Below, in pieces: positions 41,963 to 49,091 of a stretch of DNA of 49,091 nucleotides. Every line of letters begins with the position of its first letter. Within the stretch, counting starts at the first letter, position 1. The stretch is from the NCBI GenBank assembly GCA_029338615.1, contig JAQYAS010000053.1, positions 1 through 49,091 of the forward strand. Direction: 5' to 3'. The notes beneath the pieces were generated by a model. That model was not told the origin of the DNA and searched no databases. It saw nothing but the letters and a program-made list of their open reading frames with translations. The position numbers and the translations under genes were made by a program. Source of the stretch: Clostridiales bacterium. Its GTDB lineage: Bacteria; Bacillota; Clostridia; Lachnospirales; Lachnospiraceae.

Positions 41963-42163
41963 ATGATTTCTTATGAACCACTATGGAAAACATTAAAAGA
42001 AAAGGGCATAACTCAATACCAGCTGATTAATACCTATAAAATCTCAGCTGGACAATTATCACGTCTTAGATCCAATAATCATGTATCAACCCATACCTTA
42101 GACCGATTATGTGAAATACTTGACTGTAATTTGGAAGATGTTGCAACTTACCATAAAGATTAG
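41963..42163 (+). CDS. Small XRE (Cro/CI) family regulator
   Basis: 66-residue single-domain DNA-binding protein. It reads as a complete Cro/CI helix-turn-helix: LWKTLKEKGITQYQLINTY, then KISAGQLSRLRSNNHVSTHT and LDRLCEILDCNLEDVATY. Proteins of this size often control neighbouring accessory genes. It is divergent from the zinc-ribbon/CHAT lipoprotein pair and separated from it by a 13-bp palindrome. The ribosome-binding site (AAAGGA) is rather far from the ATG. Confidence 0.85.
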   Translation: MISYEPLWKTLKEKGITQYQLINTYKISAGQLSRLRSNNHVSTHTLDRLCEILDCNLEDVATYHKD

Positions 42164-42258
42164 ATTTATATATCAAAAACTGTTTAGTATAAAAATGAGA
42201 CATAAACAAAGATTCCGTAGTTATCATACAACCACAATCTACTCCACAACTAAACTGT

Positions 42259-42421
42259 CGCACTCACCAAAACCAAGAAACTGCTTCCAAAACTCTTTGA
42301 ATACGCAAAAAGCCACCAGCTGAAATTAGCTGGTGACCCTGTTGAAATGTGCCATATTGATGATTACGAAACTAATGATGAGAATGAATACATAATTGAG
42401 TTGCGGCTGAGAGTTGAATAA
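42259..42421 (+). pseudogene. 3' fragment of a second merR gene (right copy of direct repeat)
   Basis: This stretch reads ALTKTKKLLPKLFEYAKSHQ and continues to a stop, matching the last 54 codons of the merR gene at 37889. There is an in-frame stop just upstream and no start. Amino acid differences are conservative (for example R/K, Q/K), which suggests a diverged paralogue later homogenised in part. The 94 bases between the XRE gene and this fragment show no other gene. Confidence 0.85.
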
Positions 42422-42424
42422 GGT

Positions 42425-43549
42425 CTATCTCCTCTTCAGCGCAGCCACCTTATTTTTCCTGACTGCATACCAGTTTACATTTGTTCTTGGACTGGATCTT
42501 CTGAATGTTCCTACATCCGTAGATATAACTGCGGTCACATAGTAGTTGACCGTAGCACGCTCCACAACCTTTCCGGAATCATCTTTTTTGATGGTTCTCG
42601 TAAGAACATCCTTATCAATTATAGACAAATCTCCTCCGGCTTTGACCTTGGCAATTAAGATATTGTTTTTGAGGACACCGTCCTTGTATCCGGATCCCCT
42701 TACAACATAATATGAGGCATATGGAACCTTCTTCCATGACACCTTTACTCCCTTGGATGTGTTTGCAACCTTTGGAACTGACAATGGCATATCTCTGCAC
42801 ACTACTGACTTTGGTGGCGTTGTACTGGTTGTATCATATATTGACTCTCCATAATAGAGCTTCATCACGCATACTTTATATGAATACTTTGCTCCAGGAG
42901 TCGTGGCGTTCTTATCCACAAACCACTTTCTGCCTCTGGATGGAAACCAGAATACACTCTCATATTCTCCCCCATTTGTGCTTCTATATATCTGAGCTCC
43001 ATATATTCCTTTTGGAGGTGTTTTCCATGAAATTCTTATTCCCCATGGAGTATTTTCCACTCTGGACATAGTTACCTTGCCCATGCAGATCTTGAAGCCC
43101 CTTTTTATCTGACCACCATATTCGCCCTTAAATGTAAGCTCGGCAACAGCTTTGCCAGGCCACACATTATCATAATACTTAACCGTATAATTGGATGCAT
43201 CAATCGTATTGCCATCTTTGTCTGTCACCTTAACTGTAGGTGTGAATGGTTTGCCATTGCTCACCAGCTTTTTGTGGATCACCTTTACCGAAGCTATGTA
43301 TGGTATCTCTTTTCTCTGTAGCATCTTACCACATACCGTACACTCCAGATACTTAACACCATTTGACTTGAACTTTGCCGGTCTCTTAAGTGTCCACTCC
43401 TCAGCAGGTGTATGTCCATTCTCACAATTCTTCACCGAATCTTCCGTGATCTCTTCCGCATTTACAATACATATATTCCGTCCCATCAATGCAAATGCGG
43501 CTGCAAATAATAACACAATTATCATTAGATAGTTAACATGTTTCTTCAT
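42425..43549 (-). CDS. Secreted protein with Ig/fibronectin type III-like domains
   Basis: Exported protein of 374 residues with an N-terminal signal peptide (MKKHVNYLMIIVLLFAAAFA). A small cysteine-containing segment follows (CENGHTPAEEW, CTVCGKML). Then come a bacterial Ig-like domain (VKYYDNVWPGKAVAELTFKG) and two Fn3-like domains (GIRISWKTPPKGIYGAQIYR and GVKVSWKKVPYASYYVVRGS). This layout is frequent in Lachnospiraceae surface proteins. No sortase motif or cell-wall repeat is seen, so it may be released. It ends only 3 bases from the merR fragment on the other strand. Confidence 0.8.
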   Translation of the reverse strand: MKKHVNYLMIIVLLFAAAFALMGRNICIVNAEEITEDSVKNCENGHTPAEEWTLKRPAKFKSNGVKYLECTVCGKMLQRKEIPYIASVKVIHKKLVSNGKPFTPTVKVTDKDGNTIDASNYTVKYYDNVWPGKAVAELTFKGEYGGQIKRGFKICMGKVTMSRVENTPWGIRISWKTPPKGIYGAQIYRSTNGGEYESVFWFPSRGRKWFVDKNATTPGAKYSYKVCVMKLYYGESIYDTTSTTPPKSVVCRDMPLSVPKVANTSKGVKVSWKKVPYASYYVVRGSGYKDGVLKNNILIAKVKAGGDLSIIDKDVLTRTIKKDDSGKVVERATVNYYVTAVISTDVGTFRRSSPRTNVNWYAVRKNKVAALKRR

Positions 43550-43650
43550 AAAAGAATCACTCCCTTCTATGGTAATTCTATTATATTATTCATTTCACCA
43601 TCTGTTTTCCCGACACGTATTTATGTATTAATTGTAACAAAGCCACATAT

Positions 43651-45123
43651 CTATTGCAACCCCATGAACACCTCCGTGTCAAATGGAGTAATCACATTTT
43701 CATCATCTGTACTCCTGCTCACATCAAACACAATATCTGCCTCCGATCTGTCCGTTGTCAGCATCCACCGGACCACCATTTACAATATCCCCTGAATGAC
43801 ATGAATTATATTTTTCTGACTTAAGATGTGTATAAGATATATGTTCCATATAGTTCCACTGTTCATCAAACATAGCGGCAGACAGATCTATGTCCACCCT
43901 GCCCCTAGTATCGTCATCTAAACCGCTCCCATCCATATTTGTCCACCAGATAAATGCTCTTATCACATTTGTCTGCCCCTGAATAGGAAGTCTAGATCCC
44001 CTTACGATAGTCTTTAGTGACTTACTTGCACTTCTCTGGCTGAAAGGAACTACATAATTTCTATAACTCTCGGACAAATACACTTTACCCATAGTCTCTC
44101 TATGACTATATATTCCAACAAGAGCATTCTCAGACCTGTGGGAAAAGTGTTCCCTCAACTGAAGCAAAACAGGTGTAGACACCTTATCGGCCACCAATCT
44201 GAAACTATCTATAATCGCTGTCTTATCATCTGCGTTTCTAAGTAGCTGATCAAGCCTTCTGGCAAACTCACCAGGCCGCTTTACGAATTCTGCAATTGCA
44301 CTTGTATAGTCTCCATATGCCAATGCAAGCTCCACTTTATTTCCAAATGTCTCAATCTTTTTATTATTTCTCAAATTATCAAATGCACATATTGCCTTAT
44401 CATATTCAAGTATATGTCTGCTGCACTCGAATTCAGATGGATGTATTCTCTCCCCAATTCGAATCCAACGCTCCTTATATCTGAGCATATCCTCCTCTAT
44501 ATTCGGACAGCCTGACAGAAGCTCCATGATCATCCTTCTCTGTCTGCGTGAAAAGCTTCTGTATCTAGTATTCTCCGCAAGGCTCACATCGCCATCACTC
44601 ATGGCAGTCGCAAGTCTAAGCACATCAGTTGCAGTCTTTATATACTTCCTGAGCTCACTGACATTTGCCAGAGGCTTCTTCTGCAGATAGAGCGCGGCGA
44701 TGTATGCAGCATTCTCCTTGTGTGGTATATCATCAGGCAGCTTCATATTCTCAGTCTCGAATAAATATGCTATATCCTCCCTGTCAGTTTTTGATATAGA
44801 TGTTCTCGACATACAGATATCGTCAAATATCTGTCTCACATCATCCTCGCTTCCATCACACCCTTGGGAAAATCCGCATACATAGGCGTATACACCTCAT
44901 CTGCACCTGTCAGTTTCATAAGCGCGGCTTTGAGTTCAAAGTAAAAATCTGACAGTTCGTTGACACTGTATGTTCTGAGAACGTCAAATACCTCCCTGGA
45001 AAATGTATATCCAAGTTCTTCGATGTTCTTCATAATGGCCGTTATGTAGCGATCATTTGCCACCCTTGCAGTACCAGTGCCAAGTATCACTTTGTTTTTA
45101 CGCCTGATCAATATCTCATTCAT
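43651..45123 (-). pseudogene. Decayed TerD-like stress protein gene
   Basis: Two overlapping frames and a third C-terminal frame read as one gene. The first (45123 to 44836) begins MNEILIRRKNKVILGTGTAR and ends after PKGVMEARMM. The second (44839 to 43724) has IFDDICMSRTSISKTDREDI and a TerD-like segment GRVDIDLSAAMFDEQWNYME with HSGDIVNGGPVD. It then shifts to a third frame reading DRSEADIVFDVSRSTDDENV and ending FDTEVFMGLQ at 43651. The joints look like two internal deletions with frameshifts. AAGGAG precedes the first ATG. TerD-family proteins are linked to tellurite and general stress. If the frames were expressed separately they would make truncated products. Confidence 0.6.
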
Positions 45124-45330
45124 AACTTTTCTCCTTATTAATGAGAAAACCGGTGGCGGTAAGCTTTTACATTTATCATCCCAATTAAGAAGGAACCACC
45201 ACCATAGCCTCTTTGTGTTTCGCGATAATCAATATGTCAAATCGAAACTGTCCAATCAATAAACCGCTGGTTTAAAATGAACATCGTCTCTTGCGATCAC
45301 TGACTTTGGCTCGTTGCTCTGCACAAATAC

Positions 45331-45378
45331 AAAAGACACATAGAGTATATGCCGCACTGCTTACTCTATGTGCCTTTT
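45331..45378 (-). terminator. Terminator of the permease operon
   Basis: AAAAGACACATAGAGTA (45331-45347) and TACTCTATGTGCCTTTT (45362-45378) pair with one mismatch. The T-run follows on the minus strand, 38 bases after the permease stop. It may also act on the plus strand. The remaining 45124-45330 stretch shows no gene. Confidence 0.8.
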
Positions 45379-45415
45379 AATTTTATAGTTTTCGCTTTAT
45401 ATAGAAATTACGAAT

Positions 45416-46753
45416 TCATCCCTCAAACGCGACCTTCACTGCCTTTTTCTTTCTGGGAAGGCAGAGCTGGAGCACCACCGCTATGGTTGCACCAACTGCA
45501 GTACCTGATGACATAAAGTAGTTCAGAAACTGAGGCATTGCATTCACCACATCTGTAGGAATGACTATAGTTGCCACAGCTGCCACGACTGAGATTCCCA
45601 CGATAAGTGACGATCTCTCATCAAGTGGCTCACTCTGTATGATCTTGATTCCATTTGATATGAGCAGGATACATACAACCGCAAATACTCCGTTTACGAC
45701 AGGGGTCGGTATACATGATATGATGGTCATAAGCTTTGGACATACACCGAGTACCATGAGGATCATACCACCTGCAATGATAGCCATACGGCTTCCAACC
45801 TTTGTGATGGCAAGCACGCCGGCATTTGAAGAATAACCTGTCATTGGAGTTCCGCCGAACAGTGAACCGACAAGACATCCAACACCTTCACCTATGGTAG
45901 CACGATCTATTCTCTTATCGCTGAGATCCTCACCTGTGATGGCGCTGATCGTCACCCATGTTCCTGTTGTATCGAGGAGCACGATAAGGTAAATGAACAT
46001 CATGAGTATACAGGACTTAATCTCAAACTTTGGAATTCCAAAGTGGAAAAACTCAGGCAGCTTGAACCATGCTGCATCGTGTACTGAACTAAAGTCCGCA
46101 GCTCCCATCGCTGCTGCAACCACTGTTCCGGCAACCAGTGCAAGTATTACGGATACCATGTGAAGTATCCTGTTATGCTTAAGCTTGTACTGGAGTATCA
46201 TACATACGATGAGCACTCCTGCAGCAGTAAGCCCTGATGCTACATTTGCACTTAAGTTTCCATCTGAACTTGCTATTCCCTTGGCCGCTGTAGGTGTCAG
46301 CGATATTCCAACTATAAGTATGATGATACCACCGATAAATGGAGGTATTGCCTTTCTCACAAATTTCGAAAAGCCCTTAAATATACCCAGCAATACGATC
46401 ATGATCGCTCCGGGTATCAGACTTCCTATCATTGCACTGACTCCCATGGTCGCGCCTATCGTACACATAGCTCCAAGCGGTACATACGATGGTCCCTGTA
46501 TGATAGGGTACTTCATGAAGAATCCCGCCTGCAATATAGTTGCAATTCCACATGCAAAGAAACTCATCTGAAGGAAAAATGATAACTCTCCTCCTGCCAG
46601 TCCTATCGCCGCTCCAAGTATCAACGGCATGATATACAGATCCATTGACAATACATGCTGCATTCCGAGAAATGCCGCCTTGCCACAGCTTATCTTCTCA
46701 TTTACGCCAACTATGAGCTGGCTGTCATTTTCTATTATCTTCTTATCTTCCAT
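45416..46753 (-). CDS. NCS2-family xanthine/uracil permease
   Basis: Proton-coupled nucleobase transporter with 445 residues and about 14 transmembrane segments. The NCS2 signature appears as SNAGVLAITKVGSR. Other family blocks are MQHVLSMDLYIMPLILGAA, QGPSYVPLGAMCTIGATMG and LLDTTGTWVTISAITGEDLS. Purine or pyrimidine bases are the family substrates and I cannot narrow further. AAGGAGG precedes the ATG. It is downstream of the amidohydrolase gene by 46 bases, suggesting uptake plus hydrolytic deamination of the same base. Confidence 0.92.
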   Translation of the reverse strand: MEDKKIIENDSQLIVGVNEKISCGKAAFLGMQHVLSMDLYIMPLILGAAIGLAGGELSFFLQMSFFACGIATILQAGFFMKYPIIQGPSYVPLGAMCTIGATMGVSAMIGSLIPGAIMIVLLGIFKGFSKFVRKAIPPFIGGIIILIVGISLTPTAAKGIASSDGNLSANVASGLTAAGVLIVCMILQYKLKHNRILHMVSVILALVAGTVVAAAMGAADFSSVHDAAWFKLPEFFHFGIPKFEIKSCILMMFIYLIVLLDTTGTWVTISAITGEDLSDKRIDRATIGEGVGCLVGSLFGGTPMTGYSSNAGVLAITKVGSRMAIIAGGMILMVLGVCPKLMTIISCIPTPVVNGVFAVVCILLISNGIKIIQSEPLDERSSLIVGISVVAAVATIVIPTDVVNAMPQFLNYFMSSGTAVGATIAVVLQLCLPRKKKAVKVAFEG

Positions 46754-46799
46754 ATAAACGCGCCTCCTTATCTGCTGTCACATAATCCACTTTTTCATC

Positions 46800-48182
46800 C
46801 TACAATTTATCTGCAAGGTGCTTTCTGAGAATTACAAGCTCGCTGTTTATTTCATCTATCAGGCTTCTCTCATCTATACCGCAAGTGAACTTTCCGCCCT
46901 GATATACTACCTTTCCATTTACTATCGTTGTATCGATGTTTTCCTCGGATGACGCATATACAACCGTCGCCTTTGCATCATGCATAGGTGCCGACTTCAG
47001 ATGATTAGGGTCAAATATTATAACATCAGCATTCTTGCCAGACTCCAATGTTCCCAGCTTATCAGCCATTCCTATTGCCTTTGCTCCCCCTGCCGTCGCC
47101 ATGTGTATGATATCATCTGCGCTGATGACTGCTGCATCTCTGTGTATTCCCTTCTGTATGAGAGCTGCCAGCTTCATACTCTCCAGCATGTCCGTACTAT
47201 TGTTGGATGCCGCACCATCCGTTCCTATAGATACATTTACCCCTGTAGCAAGGCTTTCCGGAATAGGTGGTATTCCTGAACCAAGATAAAGGTTAGGTGC
47301 AGGATTGTGACTTATTGACACTCCATATTTTGCAAATCTCTCTATGTCATGAGGTGTGAGGTTTACGCAGTGGACTGCCAGGAATTTGTCTGTTAGGAAA
47401 CCGATCTCCTCAAGCAAGTCTACTATATCCTTGCCGTAATATCTTCCACACATCTCATTGTCGACCTCGGTCTCCTTAATATGCATTGAATATCTCACGT
47501 TCTCGCTGAGACAATACTCAAGCATCTCCTGATAGCCTTCCTTCGTGGTCGACCATGTAACATCCGGACCAGTCCAGATCGAAAGCATGTCATTTTCTTT
47601 ATATGCTTTCTTCAGTGCATCCACTTCCTTCATGGCCTTGCCAGCAGGCTCAAGGAAACACTTCGGCATTCCGTATTCCTCTCCGGTATCTTGAAATGTT
47701 CTGATAAATACACTACGGATACCCGTTGATACCATTCCCTCTATACAGGAATGAGCCAGTTCGGAATCCTGATTGGTGTAGAAGAACTCACTCATGGTCG
47801 TACATCCACTCTTTATTGCCTCCATACATGCAAGCTGTGCTGCCAGCTCATGCTGATGTGGTGTCATATACTGTCCATATGGGAGTGCTGAAAGATTCAA
47901 CCACTCTATCAATCTGTGATCAGCTCCAAGACCTTTCAGGAAAGACTGGAATATATGTATATGTGTATCTATAAATCCCGGAAATACCACTTTGCCCTCG
48001 GCATCTATCACACGTCCGGCGCCCTCACATTCCTGAAGCTCCTCCGGTGTCAGCTCATTCATTTCCTTTATCAGAGTTATCTTCTCTCCCTCTATTCCTA
48101 TGATTCCCTTCGCATACACTTTTCTGTCCTCATCCATTGTGTGTATCTGCGCATTTTTGATTATCAGATCATAACTCTTCAT
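46800..48182 (-). CDS. TRZ/ATZ-type amidohydrolase (nucleobase/nucleoside deaminase-like)
   Basis: Zinc or iron hydrolase of 460 residues. The metal ligands lie in FPGFIDTHIHIFQSFL (HxH), YSMHIKETEVDNE, LAVHCVNLTPHDIERF and VSIGTDGAASNNSTDM. The sequence is closest in pattern to SsnA/MtaD/AtzB-like deaminases and chlorohydrolases, which act on purines, S-adenosylhomocysteine, methylthioadenosine or cyclic ureas. AGGAGG precedes the ATG. It is followed by an NCS2 permease, favouring a nucleobase substrate. A leader of about 220 nt with two terminator-like hairpins precedes it. Confidence 0.9.
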   Translation of the reverse strand: MKSYDLIIKNAQIHTMDEDRKVYAKGIIGIEGEKITLIKEMNELTPEELQECEGAGRVIDAEGKVVFPGFIDTHIHIFQSFLKGLGADHRLIEWLNLSALPYGQYMTPHQHELAAQLACMEAIKSGCTTMSEFFYTNQDSELAHSCIEGMVSTGIRSVFIRTFQDTGEEYGMPKCFLEPAGKAMKEVDALKKAYKENDMLSIWTGPDVTWSTTKEGYQEMLEYCLSENVRYSMHIKETEVDNEMCGRYYGKDIVDLLEEIGFLTDKFLAVHCVNLTPHDIERFAKYGVSISHNPAPNLYLGSGIPPIPESLATGVNVSIGTDGAASNNSTDMLESMKLAALIQKGIHRDAAVISADDIIHMATAGGAKAIGMADKLGTLESGKNADVIIFDPNHLKSAPMHDAKATVVYASSEENIDTTIVNGKVVYQGGKFTCGIDERSLIDEINSELVILRKHLADKL

Positions 48183-48216
48183 AGCTCATTCCTCCTGACT
48201 TTGAATATCCACTAAA

Positions 48217-48284
48217 AAAGGAGTCTTTCCCCGGCAGTATGTGTTAAAATGTTCCACACAAACTACTTTTGAAAAGACTCCTTT
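48217..48284 (-). promoter_or_regulatory. Terminator-like hairpin 2 in the amidohydrolase leader
   Basis: Perfect 12-bp stem on the minus strand, AAAGGAGTCTTT (48273-48284 side) with AAAGACTCCTTT (48217-48228 side), loop of about 44 nt with an inner tgtgt/acaca pair, then a T-run. It lies 17 nt before the ribosome-binding site of the amidohydrolase gene. Confidence 0.65.
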
Positions 48285-48333
48285 GTCCTGTTTTAAATCT
48301 TTTGTATTACATTTTCATTTTCCGCGGTATAAA

Positions 48334-48396
48334 CAAAAAAGAACCAAGCAGCTATCTGTTTTGGTGTTAAGGAAAACAGATAAAACTTTTGGTTCC
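48334..48396 (-). promoter_or_regulatory. Terminator-like hairpin 1 in the amidohydrolase leader
   Basis: Minus-strand GGAACCAA pairs with TTGGTTC, and TATCTGTTTT with AAAACAGATA inside it. Six T residues follow. It starts within about 10 nt of the predicted transcription start. Confidence 0.65.
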
Positions 48397-48407
48397 TGAT
48401 GGCTCGT

Positions 48408-48436
48408 ATCTTAGCACTATCCCGTCAAATGGTCAA
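48408..48436 (-). promoter_or_regulatory. Promoter of the amidohydrolase-permease operon
   Basis: Minus strand TTGACC (48431-48436), 17 bp, TAAGAT (48408-48413). Upstream, a 10-bp inverted repeat CTTTACCTTA/TAAGGTAAAG (48479-48533) lies between this promoter and the tRNA terminator. Confidence 0.55.
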
Positions 48437-48533
48437 TACTCATAACCTCTGTTGTTATATTTTTATTTTTTTAAAGGACTTTACCTTAATATCTTATGCT
48501 TATGCCATTTTTGCTTAATATTTTAAGGTAAAG

Positions 48534-48577
48534 AAAAAAGCCTGAACCCCTTGATTTTCCTTAGGTTTCAGGCTTTT
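48534..48577 (-). terminator. Terminator of the tRNA array
   Basis: Minus-strand AAAAGCCTGAA (48567-48577) pairs with TTCAGGCTTTT (48536-48546), followed by T residues, 8 bases after the tRNA-Leu gene. Confidence 0.8.
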
Positions 48578-48584
48578 AATTTAA

Positions 48585-48670
48585 TGCCGGCGACCGGAAT
48601 CGAACCGGTACGGGAGATTAGTCCCGCAGGATTTTAAGTCCTGTGCGTCTGCCAGTTCCGCCACGCCGGC
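48585..48670 (-). tRNA. tRNA-Leu (anticodon TAA)
   Basis: 86 bases with the long variable arm of a type II tRNA (CGGGACTAATCTCCCG). The acceptor stem is GCCGGCG/CGCCGGC, the anticodon loop CTTAAAA, the T-loop GGTTCGATTCC and the discriminator A. CCA is not encoded. Last gene of the array. Confidence 0.96.
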
Positions 48671-48700
48671 ATTCTGCACCTTATTAAAAGGTTTAGAAAA

Positions 48701-48773
48701 TGGGACCTATAGGGCTCGAACCTATGACCCTCTGCTTGTAAGGCAGATGCTCTCCCAGCTGAGCTAAGATCCC
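48701..48773 (-). tRNA. tRNA-Val (anticodon TAC), copy 1
   Basis: 73 bases. The acceptor stem is GGGATCT/AGGTCCC, the anticodon stem-loop TCTGC-CTTACAA-GCAGA and the discriminator A. CCA is not encoded. Identical to the copy at 48994-49066. Confidence 0.96.
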
Positions 48774-48805
48774 ATTTGTTAAAAAGTATTCTGTTATGAA
48801 TACAG

Positions 48806-48879
48806 CGACCCGGATGGGGTTCGAACCCACGACCTCCGCCGTGACAGGGCGGCGCTCTAACCAGCTGAGCCACCAGGCC
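48806..48879 (-). tRNA. tRNA-Asp (anticodon GTC)
   Basis: 74 bases. The acceptor stem is GGCCTGG/CCGGGTC with G-U pairs, the anticodon stem-loop CCGCC-CTGTCAC-GGCGG, and discriminator G as expected for Asp. CCA is not encoded. Confidence 0.96.
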
Positions 48880-48910
48880 ATATTCATTATTTTCTTATTA
48901 TTAGTAAGAG

Positions 48911-48984
48911 TGGACGTTCGGGGACTCGAACCCAGGACCGATCGGTTATGAGCCGATTGCTCTAACCAACTGAGCTAAACGTCC
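48911..48984 (-). tRNA. tRNA-Met (elongator, anticodon CAT)
   Basis: 74 bases. The acceptor stem is GGACGTT/AACGTCC, the anticodon stem-loop ATCGG-CTCATAA-CCGAT and the discriminator A. The sequence fits elongator Met of Firmicutes better than initiator Met (no C1-A72 mismatch) or tRNA-Ile2. Confidence 0.93.
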
Positions 48985-48993
48985 TCATATAAG

Positions 48994-49066
48994 TGGGACC
49001 TATAGGGCTCGAACCTATGACCCTCTGCTTGTAAGGCAGATGCTCTCCCAGCTGAGCTAAGATCCC
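48994..49066 (-). tRNA. tRNA-Val (anticodon TAC), copy 2
   Basis: Identical to the copy at 48701-48773, including 25 bases beyond its 5' end up to the window edge. The array therefore continues outside the window, perhaps with another repeat unit. Confidence 0.95.
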
Positions 49067-49091
49067 ATTTGTTAAAAAGTATTCTGTTATG

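Noticed and set aside
48183..48436. Purine riboswitch in front of the nucleobase operon
   Set aside because: The conserved junction and loop sequences of the purine riboswitch are not found; only terminator-like stems are seen.
48634..48887. Two minus-strand frames reading through the tRNA genes
   Set aside because: They are translations of tRNA-Asp, tRNA-Val and tRNA-Leu sequence, a common artefact.

Overview
The window looks like chromosomal DNA of a low-to-mid GC Firmicute, most likely a gut Lachnospiraceae. Coprococcus or a close relative is only a guess. Supporting signs are strong AGGAGG ribosome-binding sites, sigma-A promoters, a Bacillus-type LexA box, tRNA genes without an encoded CCA end, and Lachnospiraceae-style secreted proteins. 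Nearly all genes lie on the minus strand, so transcription mostly runs from high to low coordinates.

Region 1 (1-21.7 kb) is mostly housekeeping: glnA, an ABC-2 type exporter, rpsF-ssb-rpsR, a DNA-repair-associated radical SAM/DUF4130 pair behind a perfect LexA box, pckA, an operon of a MotA-like protein, a MotB/OmpA-like protein and a voltage-gated K+ channel, putP, paaK, rpmG-secE-nusG-rplK-rplA, a five-gene run (HD hydrolase, zinc-ribbon membrane protein, SseB-like, COG2426 membrane protein, small protein) and murI.

Region 2 (21.7-38.7 kb) is the most coherent specialised locus. One minus-strand operon runs PII-like regulator, potABC, YtcJ-type amidohydrolase, potD, MFS transporter, ornithine cyclodeaminase (OCD)-like protein. 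A second runs [2Fe-2S] protein, FAD/[4Fe-4S] oxidoreductase, BFD-like [2Fe-2S] protein, DadA-type FAD oxidase, iron-containing alcohol dehydrogenase, second OCD-like protein. Both operons are preceded by the same unusual promoter: TTGACT, a 19-bp spacer holding a CTGGCAT-type dyad, and a -10 hexamer. That is the architecture of MerR-family activated promoters, and a MerR/GyrI-like regulator gene lies next to the second one. I infer one regulon for uptake and oxidation of a cationic amine or opine-like compound; the substrate cannot be read from sequence. The second operon has a leader of about 360 nt containing a roughly 300-nt highly structured element.

Region 3 (38.7-45.2 kb) is an AT-rich accessory patch. 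A 163-bp direct repeat of the merR 3' end brackets a CHAT/caspase-like lipoprotein, a zinc-ribbon membrane protein and a small XRE regulator. A secreted Fn3-like protein and a decayed TerD-like gene with two internal deletions follow.

Region 4 (45.4-49.1 kb) holds an NCS2 purine/pyrimidine permease and a TRZ/ATZ-type amidohydrolase behind a leader with two terminator-like hairpins, then a minus-strand tRNA array (Val, Met, Asp, Val, Leu) that runs off the window end.
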